Shown: piece by piece, positions 33,548-44,000 of the stretch
Numbering within the stretch: the stretch's first letter is position 1
Layout of the letters: each line of letters begins with the position of its first letter
NCBI RefSeq assembly: GCF_003667575.1
Contig: NZ_RCUY01000016.1
Location: forward strand, 1-64,000
Reading direction: 5' to 3'
Length of the DNA stretch: 64,000 bases
Source: Mycetocola lacteus
Lineage (GTDB): Bacteria > Actinomycetota > Actinomycetes > Actinomycetales > Microbacteriaceae
The notes under the pieces: generated by a model
What the model was told of the DNA's origin: nothing
What the model saw: the letters and a program-made list of their open reading frames with translations, nothing else
The model's database searches: none
Translations under genes and position numbers: made by a program

Positions 33548-36500
33548 CTAGTCGGAAACCTCCTGTTCCCGACGGTCACGGGTGCGCACCTGGTGGGTCA
33601 GCAGCGCGGCACCGAGCAGGAGCACGAGGGTCGCGCCACTGATCAGGAACCACGGTACGTCGTTACCGGTGCCCGGGAGCCAACCGCCAGAAACGGTGGT
33701 CGGCTTGCCCGATGCGGTGGAGCTACCGGCGTTTGCGGCGGTGGTGCCGTTCGCGCTGGTTCCGCTGGCCGTAGCGCTGGCGGAGGTGCCGCTGGCTGCG
33801 GATCCTCCGGCCGATGCGGCGCCGTTCGCCGCGGCTGCGGCGGTCGGTGCGTTCGCGGCTGCGCTACCGTTTGCTGCGGCCTGGGCCGAGGCGGTGGCGG
33901 TTGCCTGCGGGTCGGCTGCGGCGGTCGGTGCGTTCGCTCCGGTGTTGCCGTTAGCAGCGGCCGCCGAGGCGGACGTGCCGTTTGCAGAAGCCGCAGATGC
34001 GGACGTACCGTTGGCCGCGGCTGCGGCGGTCGGTGCGTTTGCTGCAGACGTTCCGTTTGCTGCGGCCTGAGCCGAGGCGGTTGCACCGGCCTGCGGGTCA
34101 GCAGCTGCGTCAACGCCGGCCTCCGGGTTGGCGGCTGCATTTGCGGTTGCACCGGCTTCGGGGGTACCCGAAGCGTCGGCGTTTCCACGCGAGCTTGCGG
34201 CTGGGTCGGATGCGGCCGAACCGGCAGCATCCGTGCTCGCATCCGCGATGGCTGCGGAGGAAGCCGCTGCCGATGCATCACCCTCGGCCGCCGCGTTGTT
34301 AGCCGCGTTGGCGTTTGAGGTGTTGTCGGCGTTGGCCGCGGCGACTGCTGCCGCGTTAGCCGCCGAGTTTGCATTCGGAGCAGCGTTTGCGGAGGCGTCC
34401 GAGGATGCCTGAGCGGTCGCGGCTGCCGATGCGGCGGCGTTGGCGTCGGCCTCTGCCGCTGCGGTTGCAGCGGAGGTGCTGTTGCCATCGGCTGCAGCCT
34501 GAGCTGCTGCCTGTGCGGCGGCGTTGTTGTCACCATCAGCGGTAGCCGATGCCGATGCCGAAGCGGCGGCGTTGGCGTTCACGTTGGCGTCAGCGGCGGT
34601 TGCAGCCTCGGCGGTTCCCTGAGTTGCGGCGTCCGCGTCCACGGCTGCCTCCGGGTTTGCTGCCGCATCCGCGGTGGCGGTGCCCTCGGGGGTACCCGAC
34701 GCATCCACGTTACCGCGCGAGTCCGCTGCCGGGTTAGCACCGGGGTCGGCACTAGCCGTTCCCGAGGCGTCAGCAGTAGCGTCCGAGGTCGCGGTGGCGG
34801 TTGCTGCCGCGCCCGGGTCGGCGGTGGCCGTTCCGGTTGCGTCGGCGGTAGCGGTTGCCGCCGCGTTCGGGTCAGCCGCGGCGTTTGCGGTCGCGTTGGC
34901 ATCCGCGGTCGGGCTGGCGCTGGCGTCGGCTCCCGCATCCGCGGTTGCGGTGGCGGTGGCGTTTGCGTCGGCGGTAGCGGTGGCTGCCGCCTGCGGGTCG
35001 GCTGCGGCGTTGGCATCTGCCGCCGCGTTTGCATCCGTCGCGGTGGTTGCGGTGGCTGCTGCCTCGGGGTCGGCCGTGGCCGTTCCGTTGGCGGCGGCAT
35101 CGCTGGAGGCGTTGGTCGAGGCGGTGGCAATGGCGGCGGAGTTTGCCGCTGCCGATGCGTTGCCCTGAGCCGCTGCCGAGGCAGCACCGTTGGTGTTCGC
35201 GGTGTTGTCGCCGTTGGCGGCGGCAGCTGCGGACACGTTAGCCGACGAGTTCGCCGCGGTGGCCGAGGTTGCCGAGGCGTCCGAGGATGCCTGGGCGGTT
35301 GCGGCTGCCTGCGATGCGACGTTCGCGTTGGCGGTGGCTGCCGTGGTGCCGGCGGCGCTGTTGTCGCCGTTGGCCGCAGCCTGAGCTGCTGCCTGAGCGG
35401 CGGCGGTGTTGTCGCCGTTGGCGGATGCCGATGCTGCTGCCGAAGCGGCGGCGTTGGCGTTCACATCGGCGTCGGCGGTTGCGGTTGCCGCTGCGCCCGG
35501 GTCGGCGGTGGCCGTTCCGGTCGCGTCGGCGGTTGCGGTTGCGGTTGCGTTAGCCGCGGGGTCGGCGGTAGCCGTTCCGGTGGCTGCCGCATCGGCGGTT
35601 GCCGCGGTGTTCGGGTTAGCCGCCGCATCGGCGGTTGCTGCTGCCTGCGGGTCCGCTGCCGCGTTGGCACCGGCATCAGCCGTTGCGGTTGCGGTGGCGT
35701 TGGCATCCGCATCCGGGTTAGCCGCCGCGTTCGCTCCCGCATCCGCGGTGGCGGTTGCGTTGGCGTCGGTGGTTGCCGTGGCGGTGGCTGCTGCCTGCGG
35801 GTCGGCGGTAGCCGTTCCATTGGCGGCGGCATCGCTGGAGGCGTTGGTCGAGGCGGTGGCAATGGCGGCGGAGTTTGCCGCTGCCGATGCGTTGCCCTGA
35901 GCCGCTGCCGAGGCAGCACCGTTGGTGTTGGCGGTGTTATCGGCGTTGGCTGCTGCTTCCGCGGACACGTTGGCGGATGAGTTCGCCGCGGTGGTCGAGG
36001 TAGCCGAGGCATCCGAGGATGCCTGAGCGGTTGCAGCCGACTGCGCGGCGGCGGATGCGTCACCGTTGGCGGCGGCGGTAGCGCCGGAATTGCTGTCGCC
36101 GTCGGCCGCAGCCTGGGCCGCTGCCTGAGCACCGGCGTTGTTGTCACCATCGGCGGTGGCCGATGCCGATGCCGAAGCGGCGGCGTTGGCGTTCACGTTG
36201 GCGTCTGCGGTGGTGGCAGCATCGGCCGTGGCGGTTGCCGCTGCGCCCGGGTCGGCGGTGGCCGTTCCGGTTGCGTCGGCGGTTGCGGTGGCTGCCGCCT
36301 GCGGGTCGGCTGCCGCGTTCGGGTCAGCCGCCGCGTTGGCACCGGCATCAGCCGTTGCGGTGGCGTTGGCGTCCGCTGCCGGGTTGGCGTCCGCGTTCGC
36401 TCCCGCATCCGCGGTGGCGGTTGCGTTTGCGTCGGTGGTTGCCGTGGCGGTGGCTGCTGCCTGCGGGTCGGCGGTGGCCGTTCCGTTGGCGGCGGCGGTC

Positions 36501-39157
36501 GCGGACGCGTTCGCCGATGAGGTCGCCGTCGCGGCAGCCTGAGCGGCCGAGTTCGGGTTCGCATCGGCCGCGGCGGACGCGGTGCCGTTGGTGTCGGATG
36601 AGTTGTCAGCGTTCGACGCTGCCTGCGCGGACGCGATAGCGGCCGTGTCGGAGTTGGTCGAGGCGTTGTTTGACGCATCCGCGGTGGCGGCGGTCAGCGC
36701 GGCGGAGTTACCCGTCGCATCGGCTGCCGCGGAGGCGGTGCTGGTGGCATCCGCGAGTGCGGCCGCCTGGGCGGCTGCCTGAGCAACCGCGTTGTTGTTG
36801 CCGTCTGCGTTCGCCGAGGCCGAGGCGGATGCCGCGGCGTTGGTGTTCACGTTGGCATCCGCCGCCGTGTTAGCGGTTGCGGTTGCACCCGGGTCAGCCG
36901 CGGCATCTGCCGTGGCGGCAGCCTGCGGGTCGGCGGTTGCGGTTGCGTTGGCGTCGGTGGTTGCCGTGGCGGTTGCTGCTGCCTGCGGGTCGGCGGTGGC
37001 CGTTCCGTTGGCGGCGGCGTTGGTGGACGCGTCCGAGGACGAGCTCGCGTTGGCGGCTACCGAGGCGGCTGCTCCGGAGTTTCCGTTGGCGGCAGCCGAA
37101 CCATTGGCGGCGCTGTCGCTGTTTCCGTTGGCGTCGGCAGCACCGACGGCCGAGGCGTTAGCCGACGAGTTCGCGGCGGTCGTCGAGTCGGCCGAGGCAC
37201 CGGTGGATGCCTGGGCGTTCGCGGCGGACTGCGAAGCAGCGTTGGCGTTCGGGTTGGCTGCTGCCGACCCTGCCGCGGTGTTGTCGCCGTTGGCTGCGGC
37301 CTGAGCTGCTGCCTCTGCGCGGGCGGTGTTGTCGCCGTTGGCTGCTGCGGAGGCGGCGGCCGATGCCGATGCGTTCACGTTGGCATCCGCGGTGGCGGCT
37401 GCGTTGGTGTTGGCGGTGGCAGTGGGATCAGCCGCGGCGTTGGCATCCGCGGCCGCGTTGGCGTTAGCCGTTGCGTCGGCCCCACCGGGATCATCTGCGG
37501 CTACACGGACGCTCGAGGAGGCGAACCCGATCGAGGCCACGTTCCCCAGGATAGGAAGAAGGGAAACGCCCAGGGCCCGCACAGTACGCGAGTTGGTCCC
37601 CAAATCGCCGGTACCGTTGATCGGGGCAACAGTCGGCTGTTCGTTGAGACGAATAGCCACGACCTGGTTGAGGACACCACGCAGAATCGGGTCCAGCGCT
37701 GCGGTAACCGGAGTCACCAGCGCCTGAACCAGCGGGGTCAGCGCCGGACCGATAGCGGTGATCGTGGCACGAAGGGCCAGGCCCAGGGTGCCACTGAGCA
37801 GCGGGGCGATGCCACCCAGCACGGCGTTGATGATCGGCTGCAGGAGGGGGCCGATCGGAAGGATTCCGGCCAGAGCCAGAGAGGACACGTCAATGGTCAG
37901 AGGCGTGGGGTCCAGGCCACTCAGCTGCGCCAGCGAACCCTTGATCTTGATTCCTCCGGTGAGCGCACATCCGACGATCGGAACACACGCGCCCTGAACG
38001 TTCAGGGACAGGGTGACCGAAAGAGCGTTGATCGTTTCCAGAGTCAGCTCGGTTACCCGCTGCGTGATCCCGGCGATGGTGTTGGTGACACCGGTGACAA
38101 TGGCGTTGATCACCGCAGCCGAGAGTAGCTCGGTGTTCGGGGGCAGGTTGTTGATGTCGCGGCCGTCCAAATCACGAACGAGCTTGGCGAGGTCAACGCT
38201 GATCGCGCCGGTCCCCACATTCAGTGTGACCGCCCCACTGGTAATTGGCTGGGCAATGAGCTTCTGCACAACCGTGGCACCCACGGTGTCCAAGCCTGCG
38301 ATCTCTGCGGTCGGTTCGCCGACGACCCGAAGCACACCGACGTTCACCCCGGCGATGGTTCCCAGGTTGAGCGTATTGATGACAGTGGCGATCCCGGCGA
38401 GCAGATTGGTCACTGCGCCACCGGGGCCCACTAGTGAGTTCAGCGTGTTCGTCGTTGTCTGTACGGTGGTACCAATGGAGGTGGTTACGCCACCGACCAG
38501 CGGGCTACGCAGCTGCAGACCCAGCTGGCTCAGCGCGTACTGGCTCGACGTGGTGGCCGGGCCGGTAGCCTCGATCCGCGAGGCGAGGGCACCAATTTCC
38601 AGTCGCGCCTGGTCCAGAACCGTGTCGGTGAGACCGGTGACCTGGAGCTGGCTGAACAGTCGGTGCAGGTCAACGTAGGCCGGAGTCAGGGTGGAGCCAT
38701 TGCCGCCGCTGACCGCCAGGCTCCCGTCGGCCTGGATCAGGCCGGAGGAGGCGATCGCATTGGTGGCGGACGGTGCCGAGGCAAAACCGCGCAGGGTTCC
38801 AAGCTGGCCCAGGTCAATGAGGCCGGTACCGGGTGGGCCAATCAGCGGAAGCTGAAGCGAACCTAGGCCGACGTTGATGGCACCGAGCGCCCCCACATTC
38901 AGGGCTTGGGTGTTGGCGGCCGGTGCCGACGGGTTACCCGCGACGGCTGTGCCGAGATCCGCAAGCGGAATCGCGGAGTTGAAGAGTCCGCTGCGCAGGA
39001 ACTGGCCCTGCGCCTCGGAGGCATCATTGGGAAGCGCAACCGCTGCGTTCCCAATCGGGACCGCGATGAGCGCCCCTAGGGCAACCCCCGCGGTGGCTGT
39101 CAGGAGCCGGTTGCGCGATCGGCGCTTCTTCCAGCTCGGTGGTGCATTTGTTCTCAT
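33548..39157 (-). CDS. Giant LPXTG-anchored choice-of-anchor G surface protein with Ala-rich repeats
   Basis: An 1869-aa cell-wall protein. Residues 1-45 are a signal peptide with a strongly basic n-region (SWKKRRSRNR). Residues about 46-550 resemble the choice-of-anchor G family (EAQGQFLRSGLFNSAIPLAD near the start, then many Gly/Leu/Thr-rich strands). From about 552 to 1815 the chain is low complexity: almost only Ala, Thr, Asn, Asp, Ser, Gly, Pro, Glu, Gln and Val. The C-terminus is a complete sortase signal: LPGTG (near residue 1825), a hydrophobic helix, then THQVRTRDRREQEVSD. GGGGAT site before the ATG. No sortase gene lies in the window. A surface fibre or adhesin is the likely role; the repeats would be targets for O-mannosylation, by inference. 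Confidence 0.88.
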   Translation of the reverse strand: MRTNAPPSWKKRRSRNRLLTATAGVALGALIAVPIGNAAVALPNDASEAQGQFLRSGLFNSAIPLADLGTAVAGNPSAPAANTQALNVGALGAINVGLGSLQLPLIGPPGTGLIDLGQLGTLRGFASAPSATNAIASSGLIQADGSLAVSGGNGSTLTPAYVDLHRLFSQLQVTGLTDTVLDQARLEIGALASRIEATGPATTSSQYALSQLGLQLRSPLVGGVTTSIGTTVQTTTNTLNSLVGPGGAVTNLLAGIATVINTLNLGTIAGVNVGVLRVVGEPTAEIAGLDTVGATVVQKLIAQPITSGAVTLNVGTGAISVDLAKLVRDLDGRDINNLPPNTELLSAAVINAIVTGVTNTIAGITQRVTELTLETINALSVTLSLNVQGACVPIVGCALTGGIKIKGSLAQLSGLDPTPLTIDVSSLALAGILPIGPLLQPIINAVLGGIAPLLSGTLGLALRATITAIGPALTPLVQALVTPVTAALDPILRGVLNQVVAIRLNEQPTVAPINGTGDLGTNSRTVRALGVSLLPILGNVASIGFASSSVRVAADDPGGADATANANAAADANAAADPTATANTNAAATADANVNASASAAASAAANGDNTARAEAAAQAAANGDNTAAGSAAANPNANAASQSAANAQASTGASADSTTAANSSANASAVGAADANGNSDSAANGSAAANGNSGAAASVAANASSSSDASTNAAANGTATADPQAAATATATTDANATATADPQAAATADAAADPGATATANTAADANVNTNAAASASASANADGNNNAVAQAAAQAAALADATSTASAAADATGNSAALTAATADASNNASTNSDTAAIASAQAASNADNSSDTNGTASAAADANPNSAAQAAATATSSANASATAAANGTATADPQAAATATATTDANATATADAGANADANPAADANATATADAGANAAADPNAAADPQAAATATADATGTATADPGAAATATADAATTADANVNANAAASASASATADGDNNAGAQAAAQAAADGDSNSGATAAANGDASAAAQSAATAQASSDASATSTTAANSSANVSAEAAANADNTANTNGAASAAAQGNASAAANSAAIATASTNASSDAAANGTATADPQAAATATATTDANATATADAGANAAANPDADANATATATADAGANAAADPQAAATADAAANPNTAATADAAATGTATADPAANATATATADATGTATADPGAAATATADADVNANAAASAAASASANGDNTAAAQAAAQAAANGDNSAAGTTAATANANVASQAAATAQASSDASATSATAANSSANVSAAAAANGDNTANTNGAASAAAQGNASAAANSAAIATASTNASSDAAANGTATADPEAAATATTATDANAAADANAAADPQAAATATADANATATATADAGADASASPTADANATANAAADPNAAATATADATGTATADPGAAATATATSDATADASGTASADPGANPAADSRGNVDASGTPEGTATADAAANPEAAVDADAATQGTAEAATAADANVNANAAASASASATADGDNNAAAQAAAQAAADGNSTSAATAAAEADANAAASAAATAQASSDASANAAPNANSAANAAAVAAANADNTSNANAANNAAAEGDASAAASSAAIADASTDAAGSAASDPAASSRGNADASGTPEAGATANAAANPEAGVDAAADPQAGATASAQAAANGTSAANAPTAAAAANGTSASAASANGTSASAAAANGNTGANAPTAAADPQATATASAQAAANGSAAANAPTAAAAANGAASAGGSAASGTSASATASGTSANGTTAANAGSSTASGKPTTVSGGWLPGTGNDVPWFLISGATLVLLLGAALLTHQVRTRDRREQEVSD
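33690..37500 (-). repeat. Five long Ala/Thr/Asn/Asp repeats inside the giant surface protein gene
   Basis: Five super-units, each opening with a DANVNA(or DADVNA/DANVNT)-AAASA motif, begin near 37385, 36860, 36205, 35475 and 34590 on the minus strand. They are 175-300 codons long and share the order: GDN-AQAAAQAAA block, AQASSDAS block, NGAASAAAQGNASAA block, then ATADPQAAATATAT tails of variable number. Units 3 and 4 are the most alike. The variable tail count explains the length differences and suggests expansion by slippage or recombination. Confidence 0.8.
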
Positions 39158-39531
39158 CGAAGAATCCCCTTATTCGGATGAACGGTGACGCACGCGTACC
39201 CGCGCACGTGCGGACAGGCTAGCAATCTGCAAATTGGGCGTCCAGGGGGTCCCCCGGGTGGGGGACCGGGTGAAAAAACGGGTGAAAAACCGCGAGATTA
39301 TCGCGTGGTGATTAGGAAATGCGCGTGTCACACACGGATGGCGCCCCCCGACTTGGGGCGATTTTTTCGCGCCCGTTTGCCACCCCGTGTCACGTTTCTG
39401 GCTCCGATGTTTCGCAACATTACGCCGCGTCAAAAACCGGGCAATTGCGGGGTTTTTGCGGGGATGTGGCCCAGTCGGGGGTCGGAAGACACCCGAAGGA
39501 TCCGCCTCCACTCGAACGCGGCGGTGCGGCC
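39158..39531. other. Gene-free 374-base region upstream of the giant surface protein
   Basis: No ORF here looks real on either strand; open frames are shadows with Arg/Pro-rich composition. It must hold the promoter of the giant gene (minus strand), but I cannot single out a convincing -35/-10 pair; a TAGCCT near 39220 (minus strand) is the best -10. AT-rich patches at 39280-39305 and 39360-39440 may carry regulatory sites. Confidence 0.4.
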
Positions 39532-39537
39532 TAGACT
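39532..39537 (+). promoter_or_regulatory. -10 box for leaderless oxidoreductase gene
   Basis: TAGACT followed by six bases and the ATG at 39544. Confidence 0.55.
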
Positions 39538-39543
39538 GGCCCC

Positions 39544-41004
39544 ATGACATCGGCGGCAATCATCGGAAGTGGCCCCAACGGACTCGCGGCGGCGGTGACC
39601 CTGGCGCGGGCCGGGCTTGCGGTCACCGTGTTTGAGGCCGCGGATACCCCCGGCGGCGGGTGCCGCACCGAGGAACTGACCCTTCCCGGGTTCTGGCACG
39701 ACTGGGGTTCCGCGGTGCACCCGATGGCGATGACCTCCCCGTTTTTTCAGGCTTTTGGACTGACCGAGCGGGTCCCCTATGCGATACCCGAGATCTCCTA
39801 TGCCCACGCGCTGGAGCCGGGCACCATCGGGGTGGCGTACCGAGATTTGAACCGCACGGTGGCCGAATTGGGTGGCGATGGCGCACGCTGGCGACGAATC
39901 TTTGCCCCACTGGTCTCCCGGCTGGAGCCCGTCGCCAATCTGATCTCGGCACCGCTGGGAAATGCGCCCGCCCATCCGATCCTGGCGACCCGGCTGGGGC
40001 TCGCGGTCTTGGCCGCCTCGCCGCTGGGGGAGGCGAGTGTGGGTTTGCGTTCGGAGGTTGCCCGAGCGATGTTCGCCGGTGTCGCGGCGCACGGCATCGG
40101 AAACATTCGCTCGCTCGCGCTGAGCGCCGTGGGGCTGATCCTCGCTGCGCACGCCCACGGCCCCCGCGGGTGGCCGGTTCCGATCGGTGGTGCCGGTGCG
40201 GTGACCGCCGCGCTTCTGGCCGACCTCGAGGCGCACGGTGGGCGCGTGCTCACCGGCACCCGGATCACCCATGCGGATGAGCTGCGCGGCTCCGACGCCA
40301 TCATCTTTGATACCTCTGCTCGCGATCTCGCGCACATCGCCGGTGATGTGCTGCCCGAGAAATATCGGAAGAGCCTGCGCTCATTCCGTTACGGGAATGG
40401 TTCGGCCAAGGTGGACTTCGCGCTCTCGGAGCCAGTGCCCTGGCTGGATTCCGCCCTCAGGGAGGCACCTACCGTGCATCTGGGAGAGAGCGCCCGCAGC
40501 ATCGCTCGTACCGAGAATGCGGTGACGCGTGGAAATATGTCGGATCAGCCATATGTGCTGATCACGCAGCCCTCGATCGTGGATCCCGGTCGCGCCCCCG
40601 AGGGGAAGGCGGTGCTCTGGGCCTATGTTCATGTGCCCGCGGGAAGCACGTTGGACCCAACCGAGATCATCATCGCGCGGATCGAAAAGTATGCCCCGGG
40701 GTTCCGGGACACCATCCTGGCGAGTGTGCACACCAGCGCCGCCCAGGTGGAGGAACGCAATCCCAGCATGGTCGGCGGAGACATCGGAACCGGGGCCACC
40801 GATCTGCCGCAGCTCCTGGCTCGTCCGGTGCTGGCACGCGAACCCTGGCGGACTCCGGTGCCCGGGCTGTATCTCGGCTCAGCCTCGGTCCCGCCGGGGC
40901 CCGGCGTGCATGGGCGGGGCGGTTTTGCTGCCGCCGGCGCCGCCCTGGCGGACCTGGGAATCCCCCTCCCGGACCTGGGATTTGGCTCGGGGCGAACGGC
41001 CTAG
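39544..41004 (+). CDS. Phytoene desaturase-like FAD-dependent oxidoreductase
   Basis: A 486-aa NAD(P)/FAD oxidoreductase of the COG1233 (phytoene dehydrogenase-related) group. The dinucleotide-binding motif GSGPNGLAAAVTLARAG lies at residues 8-24, followed by VFEAADTPGGGCRTEEL. The C-terminal FAD motif is PGLYLGSASVPPGPGVHGRGG. Carotenoid synthesis genes (crtB, crtE) are absent from the neighbourhood, so a carotenoid role is not implied; these proteins often act on other hydrophobic substrates. Leaderless ATG after TAGACT. Single gene, followed 58 bases on by dnaX with its own promoter. Confidence 0.85.
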   Translation: MTSAAIIGSGPNGLAAAVTLARAGLAVTVFEAADTPGGGCRTEELTLPGFWHDWGSAVHPMAMTSPFFQAFGLTERVPYAIPEISYAHALEPGTIGVAYRDLNRTVAELGGDGARWRRIFAPLVSRLEPVANLISAPLGNAPAHPILATRLGLAVLAASPLGEASVGLRSEVARAMFAGVAAHGIGNIRSLALSAVGLILAAHAHGPRGWPVPIGGAGAVTAALLADLEAHGGRVLTGTRITHADELRGSDAIIFDTSARDLAHIAGDVLPEKYRKSLRSFRYGNGSAKVDFALSEPVPWLDSALREAPTVHLGESARSIARTENAVTRGNMSDQPYVLITQPSIVDPGRAPEGKAVLWAYVHVPAGSTLDPTEIIIARIEKYAPGFRDTILASVHTSAAQVEERNPSMVGGDIGTGATDLPQLLARPVLAREPWRTPVPGLYLGSASVPPGPGVHGRGGFAAAGAALADLGIPLPDLGFGSGRTA

Positions 41005-41050
41005 ATCCGGAAATCCCGTTCCGGGGCTGGGATGGTCGGTGGTCCCCGAT

Positions 41051-41056
41051 TAGACT
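41051..41056 (+). promoter_or_regulatory. -10 box for leaderless dnaX
   Basis: TAGACT followed by six bases and the GTG at 41063; no ribosome-binding site. Confidence 0.55.
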
Positions 41057-41062
41057 GGGCAG

Positions 41063-44000
41063 GTGGTTACCGCTCTCTATCGCCGTTATCGGCCAGAATC
41101 TTTTGCCGAACTGATCGGTCAGTCTCAGGTGACCGATCCGCTGATGACGGCGCTGCGCACCAACCGCGTCAACCATGCCTACCTCTTCTCGGGTCCGCGT
41201 GGGTGTGGAAAGACCACTTCGGCCCGCATCCTGGCGCGCTGCCTCAACTGCGCCGAGGGTCCCACCGATACCCCCTGTGGCGTGTGCCCGAGCTGTGTGG
41301 AGCTCAGCCGTGACGGCGGCGGTTCGCTCGACGTGGTCGAGATCGACGCCGCGAGCCACGGTGGCGTCGAGGACGCTCGAGACCTGCGCGAGCGTGCCGT
41401 GTTTGCCCCGGCTCGCGACCGCTTCAAGATTTTCATCCTGGACGAGGCCCACATGGTCACGGCCAACGGCTTCAACGCGCTGCTCAAGATCGTGGAGGAG
41501 CCGCCGGAGCACGTGAAGTTCATCTTCGCGACCACTGAGCCCGATAAGGTCATCGGCACGATCCGCTCGCGCACCCACCACTATCCCTTCCGGCTGATCC
41601 CGCCGGCGCAGATGCTGGAGTACGTCGAGTCGCTGTGTGCCTCGGAGAAGATCGCGACCGAGCCCGGCGTGCTGCCGCTCGTGGTGCGCGCGGGAGGAGG
41701 TTCGGCGCGAGACACCCTGTCCCTGCTGGACCAGCTGATCGCCGGATCCGAAAACGACACGGTGTCGTATGAGCGAGCCGTGGCGCTGCTGGGGTTCACC
41801 CATGGCGCGCTGCTGGATGAGGCAGTGGATGCGCTGTCCCAGCGCGATTCGGCCGCGGCCTTTGCCGCCGTGGACCGGGTAATCCAGACCGGTCAGGACC
41901 CACGTCGATTTGTGGACGACCTGCTGGAGCGCCTCCGCGACCTGATCGTGGTGGGCGCTAGCGGAGACGCCGCCGCCTCGGTGCTGCGTGGGGTTCCCCA
42001 GGAGGATCTGGACCGGATGGCCGTGCAGGCGGCCGCATTTGGTCCCGCCGCCCTGAGCCGGACGGCCGATATCGTCAACGATGCACTGGGCGAGATGGTG
42101 GGGGCTTCGGCCCCGCGCCTGCACCTGGAACTGTTGGTGGCGCGCGTGCTGGTCCCCGGATCGGATGACAGCGAGCGCGGTGCCCTGGCTCGGGTCGAAC
42201 GCCTCGAACGCCAGATCGTGACCGGTGGCGCACTGCTCTCGGGCGCGTCCATTGCGGATGTGCCCGGCGTGGGCGATCCGGCAACCGCGGGCCTCAGCGG
42301 TGCCGACCTGGCTCGTGCCGCGGGCAAGCGCCCGGCCGCGCAGACCCCGGCCGCACCCGCGGTGGCGCAGGCCTCGGCCGTGAGCGCTCCCGAACCGCGG
42401 GCGGCATCGGTGCCCGCAGCACAGGCGGTGCCCACGAGCGCAGATTCCGCAGCCCTCGTACCCGCGACCTCGACAGCCGCGACGTCGACGCCCGCAACCC
42501 CTGCCCCGGCAAGCTCGGCTGCGGCAGCCACCTCCGCGTGGTCCACCGCGAACATCGGTCAGGGCGCGTCATCGGCCCCCGCCAACACCCCGGCGTCCCG
42601 TACCGACACGGCACCGGAGAGCGTGGCCCCCGAGACCGCCGCCCCGGCACCCCAGACCTCGGCCGCAAACGTCGCCCCCGCGCCGCGGGACCCCAACCGT
42701 CCCCTCGACTTTGCCCAGGTCCGTGATGCCTGGCCCGAAGTCTTGGACCACCTGGCGGCGGGCAAGCGGGCATCCTGGATGGTCGCCAGTACCGCGACCG
42801 TGCGGGCGTTTGAGAACGACGTACTGACCCTCAGCTTCCCCAGCCAGCTCGACGCCGAGGGATTCCGTCAGCCGGCACCCAACGGTGAGGGCGTGAGCGC
42901 ACACGTGCGCGCCTCGATCCTCGCGGTGCTCGGGGTGACGGTGAAGTTCATCGCCCGAATCGACGCGTCCCCGGCCCCCACGGTGATCCCGCCGGCCGTC
43001 ATTCCGCCGGCCGTGATTCCGCCGGCGTCCGCGCCCGCCGCTCAGGACTCAACGGTGTCGGACTCAACGGTGTCGGATTCGACGGTGTCCGCCTCGACCG
43101 CCCCGGTTCCCCCGGCAGTCGAATCCTCGGATGCGGCGACGGACGGCCCCGGCCGCTCGGCTGGCTACGCCGCGGCGCCCACAAAAACCAACCCCGCCCC
43201 GGTCGCCGAGGCGCCTATTCCGGCACCGACTGCACCGTCTGCACCGACTGCGCCGAGCACCTCCGACGCTCCGGCAGCCGAGAGCGCCGCGTCGGCCCCC
43301 GCGGCACCCGAGATGGTTCTGCCGGATGGGCTCACGCTGGGTCCGGCGGCAACCGGCTGGGCCGTGGCGGCGATCCCTGGATCCGCTCCCGCCACGACGC
43401 CCGCGGCCCCCGCCGCAGCCCCCGCCGCGGCACCGCGAGCTGCCGCTGCGGCACCGCCTGCTGACCCCGCGCCCGTCCAGGAACGCCCCGCCACCGCCGC
43501 CCCGGCGGCCGGTGCGATGGATGCCGAGGACATCCCGTTCCCTGACGATAATGATGCCCCACCCGCGGATGACGAACCGCCGTTCCCGGATCCCGGTGGC
43601 GGCTTTGGTGGACCCCGCGGACCCCGCGGCACCCAGCCCGGTGGGGGTCAGCCCGGAAACAACCAGCCCGGCGGCAATCAGCCCGCCGCCTGGGCCCCGG
43701 CCGCAGTGATTCCGCCGGCCGCCGCGATCCCCCCGGGTGCGGCCATCCCCCCGGGTGCCGCGATCCCGCCGGGTGCCACCAACCGCGCCCCGGCAGCACC
43801 GGGCCGCTTCGCCGCGCTGTACAGCGACAACGCCCCCGCGGAGCCCGCCCTAGGTGGCCCCAACGCCGCCACCACTACCGCCACCCCCACCCCAGCCACC
43901 GCATCGCAGGGTGCACAGGCCGAGGCCTCCGCGCCCTCCATTCCGGCCGTAGATCGGCCGCTCGATGAGGGCTCGGACCCGCACCCGCCGACGCCGTCAC

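Noticed and set aside
33690-37500. Regular GC-rich repeats that might suggest a CRISPR or tandem non-coding array
   Set aside because: The repeats keep one open frame throughout, lack constant repeat-spacer spacing, and encode protein blocks.
33582-37727. Several Ala/Val-rich plus-strand ORFs opposite the giant surface gene
   Set aside because: They mirror the repeated Ala codons of the minus-strand gene (GCN read in reverse); the minus-strand frame has a signal peptide and sortase signal.
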